A DNA stretch of 21,337 bases from Desulfomicrobium sp. Its GTDB lineage: Bacteria; Desulfobacterota; Desulfovibrionia; Desulfovibrionales; Desulfomicrobiaceae. Position numbers and translations under genes: made by a program. Shown here piece by piece: positions 15,360-21,337 of the stretch. Where the stretch lies: assembly GCA_003542385.1 (NCBI GenBank), contig DPKT01000151.1, positions 1 to 21,337 of the forward strand. The letters run 5' to 3'. Within the stretch, counting starts at the first letter, position 1, and each line of letters begins with the position of its first letter. The notes under the pieces are model-generated. The model searched no databases. It worked only from the letters and a program-made list of their open reading frames with translations, and had not been told where the DNA came from.

Positions 15360-16676
15360 CTAGACAGCATCAGGTTTTTCCATGCAATCATAGATTATCT
15401 CACCCAGGAACTTGAGCTGCATGTCCAGCTTGTACTTGTGGATGATATCCTCAAGCCCGCCGTGGCAGTTGTGACACGGTGCGATGCACAGTTTCACTCC
15501 GGTCGCCTTGAGTTGTTCGGCCTTGACGCTGTTGCTCTCCACGCGGGAATTCTTGAATGGCGGACCACAGTTGATGACGCCGCCCCCGGCCGCGCAGCAT
15601 ATGTTGTGTTCCCTGTTGGGAGTCATCTCGACCAGATTCGGACAGAATGCCCGCACCACCTCGCGGGCCTTTTCGTGCAATCCGCGGCCGCGCACGACGT
15701 TGCACGGGTCGTGGAAGGTTACAGGCTCCTCGATTTGCTTGGCCACCTTGATCCTGCCTTCGTTCAACAGATCCCAGTAGAACTCGAGGGCGTGCACGAC
15801 CCGAACCGGAGACATGCGCCATCCGAGGACGCGGTTGCCCGTGTCGTAGACAGACCGGAAAGCATGGCCGCATTCGCCCATGACGATCTTCTTGACGCGT
15901 AGGCGCGCTGCCGTCTCGAAGTGCAGGCGCTTCAACCGACCCATCATTTCCGAGTCGCCGGTGAACATGGCCATGTCGGAGTTGTCCCATCCGGGCGTTG
16001 CCGGCATGGTCCAATCCATCCCGGCCACATTCATGATGGCGGCCGCCTGGTATATCAACTGGGTCCTGAACTTCGGTTCGGGGCCGATGACCGAGTACAT
16101 GATCTCCGCCCCTTCCTTTTCCAGAGGAATGCGGGCTGAAGGCAACTCTTCCCGCAACTCATCTTCCTGCCAGTGCAGGGCGTCAATCCACTCGTCATCC
16201 TTGACCCACATCTGGTTCATGGTAGCAGAATGGGAATGCGCCGTATCCTGGATGTACAGCGGGGTAAGTTCGAGCTTATGCACTATCCTGCGCACCAGGC
16301 TCATCATGTAGCCGATATCGATACCAAACGGGCAATATTGTACGCATCTTCTACACAGGTTGCATTCCGTCTGGGCGATCTGAGTCGCCTGCTTCATGAA
16401 CTCGACGGAAACCTTTCCCTTCTTGTCAACCATCTCCCAGATGGTCTGCTTGACCTTGCCCACAGGCGAGAAACGCGGGTCACGGTCCCGGGACAGGTAA
16501 AAATGGCACGCCTCGGAACACAAGCCGCAATGGGCGCAGGTTTCGACATATGCTTTCAACCGTGCCCCGGCCTCATTGCCGAGCACGGCGTTGATCGTCT
16601 TTTCGATCTTCTCGGGGGTCAGTTTCTCTGCCCCCCTCTCAATGCCTTCGTCCTTTATCCAGACGCGTTCTTTCAT
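15360..16676 (-). CDS. tmcB: TmcB, cytoplasmic HdrD-like iron-sulfur subunit of Tmc complex
   Basis: A 438-residue cytoplasmic iron-sulfur protein, paralogue of HmcF. Two [4Fe-4S] motifs are CAHCGLCSEAC (Cys47, 50, 53, 57) and CNLCRRCVQYC (Cys105, 108, 111, 115). A CCG-type non-cubane cluster motif is made by Cys325, Cys360-Cys361, Cys401 and Cys404; here the twin cysteine is followed by Ala (CCAAGGG) rather than Gly. The first-half motif is reduced to ECGHAF (Cys269), as in HmcF. AGGAG precedes the ATG, 15 bases after the tmcC stop. It probably passes electrons from the membrane subunit TmcC to a cytoplasmic acceptor, supporting sulfate reduction; the acceptor is not known. Confidence 0.93.
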   Translation of the reverse strand: MKERVWIKDEGIERGAEKLTPEKIEKTINAVLGNEAGARLKAYVETCAHCGLCSEACHFYLSRDRDPRFSPVGKVKQTIWEMVDKKGKVSVEFMKQATQIAQTECNLCRRCVQYCPFGIDIGYMMSLVRRIVHKLELTPLYIQDTAHSHSATMNQMWVKDDEWIDALHWQEDELREELPSARIPLEKEGAEIMYSVIGPEPKFRTQLIYQAAAIMNVAGMDWTMPATPGWDNSDMAMFTGDSEMMGRLKRLHFETAARLRVKKIVMGECGHAFRSVYDTGNRVLGWRMSPVRVVHALEFYWDLLNEGRIKVAKQIEEPVTFHDPCNVVRGRGLHEKAREVVRAFCPNLVEMTPNREHNICCAAGGGVINCGPPFKNSRVESNSVKAEQLKATGVKLCIAPCHNCHGGLEDIIHKYKLDMQLKFLGEIIYDCMEKPDAV

Positions 16677-16691
16677 AGCGTTCTCCTCTTT

Positions 16692-17351
16692 TTACCAATC
16701 CTTGACGTGGCGCACCATGCCGAACTCGGAACCGATGTAGCCCCTGGTCAAGGGGGCCAGGAGCATGTGGCTCAGACGCGTGAAGGGGATGGCCACGAGC
16801 AGGAGCTCGGCGCACAGCATGTGCAGGATGACCATGGTCATGTAGTCGCCCAGCTGATGGTAGGCGAGGACGCCCGTCACGAACGGCGAGGCCACGAGGG
16901 CGAGGAGTGCGAAATCCGTCCAGTCGGTGACATATTTGACTTCGGGCCGCACGACCCGGCGTACGCCGAAGAAGATGCAGGCGCCGATCACGGCAAAGGC
17001 GATGATGTCGGCCACTGCGTCGGGGATGGTGATCCAGCCGATGCCGAAGCCTTCCTCGATCATGATCTGGTGCGCGGACACGAAGACCAGCAGCGCGAAG
17101 AAGGCGATGTGAAAGAAGAACGCCACGCCCGTGAAGACGGGATGCAGCCTCATGTTCACGGTGTTGAACGGGATGGACCAGTTGATGATGGACCTGAGCC
17201 CGTACTTGAGGGAAACGTAGTTGAGAAGGACCTGGTCCTTCTGCCTGGCGACGTTCAGAGTCGACCAGATCTTCCAGACCGACCCCAGCGCGAAGATGGT
17301 CCACGCCGCCCAGGCCAGAGGCCCGGATACCAGTAAATAGATGTCCTGCAT
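16692..17351 (-). CDS. tmcC: TmcC, membrane cytochrome b subunit of Tmc complex
   Basis: A 219-residue integral membrane protein of the NarI-like cytochrome b type, linking TmcA outside and TmcB inside. Hydrophobic segments lie at about 5-27, 70-92, 112-131, 146-164 and 172-197. His81, His94, His165, His177 and His195 match the five histidines of HmcE with nearly the same spacing, including an 18-residue gap between the last two, so they are the likely haem b ligands. AAGGAGG lies before the ATG at 17351; a longer reading frame further upstream runs through tmcD and is rejected. It starts 11 bases after the tmcD stop. Confidence 0.92.
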   Translation of the reverse strand: MQDIYLLVSGPLAWAAWTIFALGSVWKIWSTLNVARQKDQVLLNYVSLKYGLRSIINWSIPFNTVNMRLHPVFTGVAFFFHIAFFALLVFVSAHQIMIEEGFGIGWITIPDAVADIIAFAVIGACIFFGVRRVVRPEVKYVTDWTDFALLALVASPFVTGVLAYHQLGDYMTMVILHMLCAELLLVAIPFTRLSHMLLAPLTRGYIGSEFGMVRHVKDW

Positions 17352-17362
17352 GTCGGGCCTCC

Positions 17363-18628
17363 TTATCCGATGATTTTTGCGACGGGTTCGACGATTCGCA
17401 TGTACTTCCCGCCCGCGATGGCGCGAATGAGGACCTTGCTCCCATCCGGACTGAAGGAGGGGTCGAAGCACTGGTCGAAGCCCTGGCCGTATTCCCTGCC
17501 GTCCACCGCGATGGTGTACTTGCCCTTCTTCTCGACGCGGGCTGCGACATGCTTGCCGTCGGGCGAGAACACCGGCGCGAAGCACATGTCGTACTGGCCG
17601 CCCCAAGCCCTGTCGTCGACGAAGACCGTCCACTTTTCATCCTGCTTGCCCAGAGCGGCAAGACGCGTTCCGTCGGGACTGAAGGTCATGTCCATGACCA
17701 TGTCGCCGAAGGTCGTGTTCCAGGGCTTGCCATCCACGGCCAGGGTCCAGCGCCCGTATTCGGGGCAGACGATGGCGGCCAGCTTGTCGCCGGACGGACT
17801 GAACTGCTGCTGCCAGACCTGGAAGAACGACGGCTGCCATATGACCTTGCCGTCCTGGGCCATGCCCCATTTGCCGGACAGGCGCACCGGCGCCACAACC
17901 GACTTGCTCTTGGGATGAAACAGGGGCTCCCACACCTGGTTGAAGATGGCGTTCCAGGGCTTGCCGTCCACGACGATGGTGTAGTCGAACAGGTTGAGGC
18001 GCACCTGGGCGGCCACGGACGAATTGTCGGCGCTGAAGCGCGGGCTCCAGACGTTGACGAAATTGACGTCCCAGGCCTCCCCGTCCACGGCCACGGAGTA
18101 GATGCCTTCCTTGAACTTGAAGACCTCGGCCTGCCCCAGGGGGATGGTCTGCACCACGGCCGCGGTCTTTTGACCGTCTTCGCTCAGATGAAAATTGTTG
18201 GCGTTGGCGTACAGATTTTCCCAGGCCACGCCGTCCACGACCATGCCGTACGTCATGGAGTCGGCGACGCAGCAGGCGATGACCGACCCATCCTTGGAAA
18301 ACATGGTGTTGAACAGGAAGCCGTAAGTCTCATCCCACTGCTCGCCGTCGACGCACATGGTCCAGTCGCCCTGGTCGTTGGCCAGTCCGGCCAGACGCCC
18401 GTCGGGCGAGTACCGCAGATACCAGATACGCTCATACCTGGGTTCCCAGCATGATCCGTTGACGCAGACGCTGAATTCGCCCTCGCCGGTCTTGACGACC
18501 GCAGCCACCTGCTCGCCGTCCGGGCTGGCCTGGTTCTCCTCCCGCCACTCAACGTCGCAGTCACATTCGTTCAGGTCGGCCACGGTTCTGGAGCCTACGC
18601 CCCAATCCCAGGCAGAATAGTCACTCAT
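17363..18628 (-). CDS. tmcD: TmcD, WD40/PD40-like beta-propeller protein of tmc operon
   Basis: A 421-residue soluble protein with no signal peptide, membrane helix or haem site. It is built of about ten repeats of roughly 40 residues, each with a core like FSPDG followed by VAA-type strands and then a VDG-x-x-W turn (for example SPDG near residues 36, 75, 348, 391 and 402 onward). This is a WD40/PD40-like beta-propeller pattern; the most canonical FSPDG copies are in the C-terminal third. The position as first gene of tmcD-C-B-A matches the fourth Tmc subunit known from D. vulgaris, whose role is not established. AAGGAGGGTG lies just before the ATG. An in-frame start further upstream is rejected because this site is so strong. 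Confidence 0.9.
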   Translation of the reverse strand: MSDYSAWDWGVGSRTVADLNECDCDVEWREENQASPDGEQVAAVVKTGEGEFSVCVNGSCWEPRYERIWYLRYSPDGRLAGLANDQGDWTMCVDGEQWDETYGFLFNTMFSKDGSVIACCVADSMTYGMVVDGVAWENLYANANNFHLSEDGQKTAAVVQTIPLGQAEVFKFKEGIYSVAVDGEAWDVNFVNVWSPRFSADNSSVAAQVRLNLFDYTIVVDGKPWNAIFNQVWEPLFHPKSKSVVAPVRLSGKWGMAQDGKVIWQPSFFQVWQQQFSPSGDKLAAIVCPEYGRWTLAVDGKPWNTTFGDMVMDMTFSPDGTRLAALGKQDEKWTVFVDDRAWGGQYDMCFAPVFSPDGKHVAARVEKKGKYTIAVDGREYGQGFDQCFDPSFSPDGSKVLIRAIAGGKYMRIVEPVAKIIG

Positions 18629-18767
18629 ACACACCCTCCTTACCAACTTGGTTACGCCCGAAACTTGCTGCGGCGTCTGAAGCAGGAACAAATCCGACTC
18701 CATCCCCCGCCATTTCTGAAAATTCGAGTCATCCCCCCGAACAACTTTACTACCTAATTTTTTTTAT

Positions 18768-18794
18768 GATACCGCTACCATGGTAATCCGTATC
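18768..18794. promoter_or_regulatory. Candidate operator dyad upstream of tmcD
   Basis: A perfect ten-base palindrome TACCATGGTA (18776-18785) is flanked at three and four bases by GATAC (18768-18772) and GTATC (18790-18794), which are inverted copies of each other. The overall symmetry over 27 bases fits a dimeric or tetrameric regulator site 140 bases upstream of tmcD. The regulator is unknown. Confidence 0.4.
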
Positions 18795-18814
18795 TGTAAA
18801 CACCATTTTCTTTT

Positions 18815-18848
18815 CAGACTCTTTAAGTCTACAACTTTTCGGAGTCTG
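18815..18848. repeat. Nested inverted repeats upstream of tmcD
   Basis: CAGACTC (18815-18821) and GAGTCTG (18842-18848) are perfect seven-base inverted arms. Inside them AGTCT (18826-18830) pairs alternatively with AGACT (18816-18820). The shared core gives three half-sites in 34 bases, as in a regulator binding region or a switchable mRNA stem. Confidence 0.4.
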
Positions 18849-18920
18849 GCCGTACGAATATATATCGAAATTTCTCCCGACGAACGGTTTTCCGACTGAA
18901 TTACTCAATATTGCACACGA

Positions 18921-18948
18921 AATTATTCAACAACCCGGAATTATTGAA
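18921..18948. repeat. Near direct repeat AATTATT(C/G)AA
   Basis: AATTATTCAA at 18921-18930 and AATTATTGAA at 18939-18948 differ at one base and are 18 bases apart. They lie in the AT-rich tmc leader, about 300 bases upstream of tmcD. Possible regulator half-sites, but AT-rich repeats of this size can arise by chance. Confidence 0.25.
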
Positions 18949-19001
18949 GACGACAATGTGCGATGCGAGGATTATGCAATGATAATGGAATGTTGAAATG
19001 G

Positions 19002-19026
19002 AATAACCCGGCTTGACCGGGTTATT
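19002..19026 (-). terminator. Inverted repeat, probable terminator of the membrane-protein gene
   Basis: Perfect ten-base arms AATAACCCGG and CCGGGTTATT enclose a five-base loop, 66 bases after the stop of the gene at 19093-19869. On the minus strand the 3' arm ends in TTATT, followed by CCATTTC, so the T tract is weak. It would isolate tmc from the upstream gene. Confidence 0.6.
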
Positions 19027-19092
19027 CGGAGGGCGGAACGCCCGAAGGAAGGAACGGCGGAGAGGGACCGGCCGCGGGTCGCGTCAGGTCGG

Positions 19093-19869
19093 TCAGAGGG
19101 AGTCGGACTTGTCCTCCAGGACGTCGACGGGAGGCGCGGAAGGCAGGCCCCTGGGCGTATCGGCCGTGACGTCGATGGGTTTCGACGTGACCACCGCGCC
19201 CTTGCTGTCGATCATGGTCCTTTCGTCGAGGATGGCGATCCCCAGGCGGTCCATGACCTCGCGCTTGTAATCGTACTCCATGTTCTTCTTGCGCAGCTTG
19301 TAGTTGAGCACCATGCGCACCACCCCGAAGATGGTGCCCGCCGCCAGCACGCAGCCCAGACCGATGAGGAGGAACCGGGACGCGGCCTCTCCGAATCTGG
19401 CCAGAAAGTCCATGATGGCGCCCATGTTGTATACCACGCCGATCAGCGCCCCCAGGAGCAGAAGAGTCAGCAGAAACGGCAGTTGGAAGCAGAAGTTGGC
19501 GGTTCTGGCCAGTTTTCCGGCGAACCCTTCGAGGCCGTCCTCCTTGAAGACCGCCTGACCGCGCTGGCCGTAGAGAAAGGAATTGAATGCCACGACCACG
19601 ATCCCGGTGAGGAAGGTCAGGGCCACCGGCGCGGCGAAGGACACGAGAAAGTAGGCTTTCCACGGAAAGGGGACGTCGACGGGCTTGCCCGTGACCGCCA
19701 CCTCGTCGATGCCCAACTGGTAGACCCAGCAGACGAGGAAGATGAGCACCTCGACCACGACCAGCAGCTGGATGTATCTCCTGAAGAGGTCCTTGATTTC
19801 GTAGTCGTCGAAGAGCGAGGCGACTCCCTTTCTTCTTCCGCCGCTCTTGGTCTTCTGATTGTCCTGCAT
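19093..19869 (-). CDS. Hypothetical four-helix membrane protein
   Basis: A 258-residue protein I do not recognise. It has a basic N-terminus (KSGGRRKG), four hydrophobic segments at about 33-52, 73-99, 128-150 and 166-188, and then a charged C-terminal tail of about 70 residues beginning KLRKKNMEYDYKREVMDRLG. The tail contains GIAILDERTMIDSKGAVV and a Pro-rich acidic end. By the positive-inside rule, both ends should be cytoplasmic. No cysteine pairs, haem sites or enzymatic motifs are visible. GGAGAT precedes the ATG. It lies on the same strand upstream of tmcD but is separated by a hairpin and 464 bases, so it is probably its own transcript. A function linked to Tmc is possible only by neighbourhood. 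Confidence 0.75.
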   Translation of the reverse strand: MQDNQKTKSGGRRKGVASLFDDYEIKDLFRRYIQLLVVVEVLIFLVCWVYQLGIDEVAVTGKPVDVPFPWKAYFLVSFAAPVALTFLTGIVVVAFNSFLYGQRGQAVFKEDGLEGFAGKLARTANFCFQLPFLLTLLLLGALIGVVYNMGAIMDFLARFGEAASRFLLIGLGCVLAAGTIFGVVRMVLNYKLRKKNMEYDYKREVMDRLGIAILDERTMIDSKGAVVTSKPIDVTADTPRGLPSAPPVDVLEDKSDSL

Positions 19870-20105
19870 TGTATCTCCGTGTTGCGCCGGCCTTGGGCGG
19901 GCGGCAACTTCGCGTCTGAAATCCGAGTATTCCGGTTCCTGTTATGGCCGGCCCGCGCCATCTTCGCCGAATCAGGCGGCGTGTCCGGCGCATGTCCGGG
20001 GCCTTGTCCTGCCGGACCGTCCTGAGGGTTGAGTTCCGCCCTGCTTCGGATTAGGCATGTGAGCTTCGTTCACGAATCCCAACTACAGCCTCAGCGGGTA
20101 TTTCC
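19870..20105. promoter_or_regulatory. Divergent intergenic region
   Basis: A 236-base gap between the divergent membrane-protein and flavoprotein genes, which must hold both promoters. I see no convincing -35/-10 pair. TTGAGT followed after 16 bases by TTAGGC on the plus strand just upstream of the flavoprotein is only a weak match. Confidence 0.3.
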
Positions 20106-21337
20106 ATGAGCCATTTTGACATCATTGTCATCGGGGCGGGACCGGGCGGTTATGCCGCAGCTCTTCTCGCCAGTCAAAGAGGAAAAACGGTCGCCCTCAT
20201 AGAAAAAGAGCACCTCGGCGGCACGTGCCTGAACTGGGGCTGCATCCCCACCAAGCTCTACCTCGGCGCCACCGCGCCCCTTGAGGGGCTGCTTGCCCAA
20301 TCAAGGCTGCGCCTGTGCAGCGGGTCCATCGAAATTGATATGCCCGCTCTGAAAAAACGCAAGGGCGCCTTCGTCTCGGCCACGCACAAGGCCATGTCCT
20401 CCCGCCTCGAAAAAGACGGCGTGACTCTCATCCGGGGAGCGGCCGAGCTGACGGGGGCCACGACCCTGCGTGTCGCCGGGGAATCGGTGCACGAGCTGTC
20501 CTTCTCCTGGCTCATCATCGCAACGGGCTCCTCATCAAACTGGTTCCCCGGCCTTGAGCCGGACCATGAGCGCATCCTCGACTCCACGGATCTGCTTGAC
20601 CTCGAGGAGGCACCCGAAAGCTTGGCCGTCATCGGCGCCGGGGCCATCGGCCTGGAAATGGCCGACTTCTGGAACCGCCTGGGGACGCGCATCGATCTCG
20701 TCGAGGCCGCGCCGCGCATCGCCCCGGCCGAGGACGAGGAGATCGCCCAGACCCTGCACGGGATGCTCAAGCGCAGGAAGTGGAACATCTTCACGGGCAA
20801 ACGCGTGGCCGGGATCGTCAACGAAGGGGACGCGGTGCTGACCCGGCTGGAGGACGGCACGGAGATCCGCACCGCCAAGGCCCTCGTGGCCGTGGGCCGC
20901 AAGCCCAACACGGCCGGACTCGGACTCGAAAACGCCGGAATCTCAACGCGCGGAGCGGGCTGGGTCGCCACCGATGATTGCCTGCTGGCCGCGCCGAGCA
21001 TTTACGCCATCGGCGACGTCAACGGCCGTACCCTCCTGGCCCACGCCGCCGAACACCAGGGGCACTACGCCGTGCGTCACGCCCTGGGCGAGACGAAAGC
21101 GCCCTACGAGACGGGCCCCATGCCGGGCTGCATCTACGGATCCATCGAGGTCATGCGCGCCGGCGCCACCGCCGCCGAACTCGCTGCAGCAGGCTCGCCC
21201 GTCCAGGTCTCACGCGCCAACCTCGGGGCCAACCCCATCTCCCAGGCCCACGGACAGGCCCAGGGCCTGGTCAAGGCCGTGTGGTCCGACGGCGTGCTGC
21301 GGGGCGTCAGCGCCGTGGGATACGGCGCCTCGCACCT
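20106..21337 (+). CDS. lpdA: Dihydrolipoamide dehydrogenase-type flavoprotein, partial (3' end outside window)
   Basis: The first 410 residues of a pyridine nucleotide-disulfide oxidoreductase. The N-terminus MSHFDIIVIGAGPGGYAA is the FAD-binding GxGxxG strand. GGTCLNWGCIPTK holds the redox disulfide Cys41-Cys46, in the spacing and context typical of dihydrolipoamide dehydrogenase rather than glutathione or mercuric reductase. A second GxGxxG (VIGAGAIGLEMADF, near residue 180) binds NAD(P), and YAIGDVNG contacts FAD. The dimerisation domain has begun, but the C-terminal catalytic His-Glu pair lies beyond the window. The ribosome binding site is poor, but the start fits the family exactly. Partner lipoyl enzymes are not in the window, so glycine cleavage or 2-oxoacid dehydrogenase use cannot be decided. 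Confidence 0.87.
   Translation, partial: MSHFDIIVIGAGPGGYAAALLASQRGKTVALIEKEHLGGTCLNWGCIPTKLYLGATAPLEGLLAQSRLRLCSGSIEIDMPALKKRKGAFVSATHKAMSSRLEKDGVTLIRGAAELTGATTLRVAGESVHELSFSWLIIATGSSSNWFPGLEPDHERILDSTDLLDLEEAPESLAVIGAGAIGLEMADFWNRLGTRIDLVEAAPRIAPAEDEEIAQTLHGMLKRRKWNIFTGKRVAGIVNEGDAVLTRLEDGTEIRTAKALVAVGRKPNTAGLGLENAGISTRGAGWVATDDCLLAAPSIYAIGDVNGRTLLAHAAEHQGHYAVRHALGETKAPYETGPMPGCIYGSIEVMRAGATAAELAAAGSPVQVSRANLGANPISQAHGQAQGLVKAVWSDGVLRGVSAVGYGASH

Larger units (their letters stand above)
18629..19001 (-). promoter_or_regulatory. tmc leader region with dyads and repeats (no gene)
   Basis: A gene-free, AT-rich stretch upstream of tmcD that must contain the tmc promoter. No convincing -35/-10 pair or sigma-54 site was found. 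It contains a 27-base imperfect dyad centred on TACCATGGTA (18768-18794), inverted repeats of AGACT/AGTCT (18815-18848), a near direct repeat AATTATT(C/G)AA at 18921 and 18939, and a run of eight T ending near 18765. No small reading frame with a ribosome binding site was found. Confidence 0.55.

Noticed and set aside
18780..18899. A 39-codon plus-strand reading frame in the tmc leader starting inside TACCATGGTA
   Set aside because: No ribosome binding site, no recognisable sequence and very basic/aromatic composition; more likely chance in AT-rich regulatory DNA.

Overview
The window comes from a GC-rich sulfate-reducing deltaproteobacterium, almost certainly of the order Desulfovibrionales (Desulfovibrio/Desulfomicrobium type). 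The basis is two transmembrane redox complexes known mainly from that group, Hmc (high-molecular-weight cytochrome complex) and Tmc (transmembrane complex with type II cytochrome c3), plus an Rrf2 regulator gene at the end of the hmc cluster. Genus and species cannot be fixed from the sequence alone.

Layout. Positions 1-2515 (minus strand) hold housekeeping genes: a PHP-domain phosphoesterase cut by the window edge, a DUF151 bifunctional-nuclease-type protein, miaB and cutA. Positions 2606-4981 (plus strand) are a tight operon: nth (endonuclease III), tgt (queuine tRNA-ribosyltransferase) and a small nitroreductase. Positions 5039-14525 (minus strand, read right to left) are hmcA-B-C-D-E-F, then a tandem UspA protein, a single-domain response regulator (rrf1-like), a histidine kinase with a degenerate receiver and a Cys-rich PAS domain, and rrf2. 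The 49-residue HmcD is included. Positions 14961-18628 (minus strand) are tmcD-C-B-A, ending in a clear intrinsic terminator. Positions 19093-19869 encode an unrecognised four-helix membrane protein. A dihydrolipoamide dehydrogenase-type flavoprotein starts at 20106 on the plus strand and runs off the right edge.

How the genes work together. HmcA and TmcA are periplasmic multihaem cytochromes that accept electrons from periplasmic hydrogenases or formate dehydrogenases through cytochrome c3. HmcB/C/D/E and TmcC carry electrons to or across the membrane. HmcF and TmcB are cytoplasmic HdrD-like iron-sulfur proteins. HmcE-HmcF and TmcC-TmcB are clearly paralogous pairs kept in the same order. 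In D. vulgaris, deleting rrf1/rrf2 raises hmc expression. Here that regulatory tail is enlarged with a Usp protein and a histidine kinase, which makes it look like a dedicated redox/energy-status sensing module. Two strong hairpins, after hmcF and after the response regulator gene, could set separate expression levels for the structural and regulatory parts.

The two gene-free stretches over 300 bases are the hmc leader (14526-14900) and the tmc leader (18629-19001). Both contain dyads and repeats that look regulatory. No rRNA, tRNA, insertion sequence, phage gene or CRISPR array was seen.
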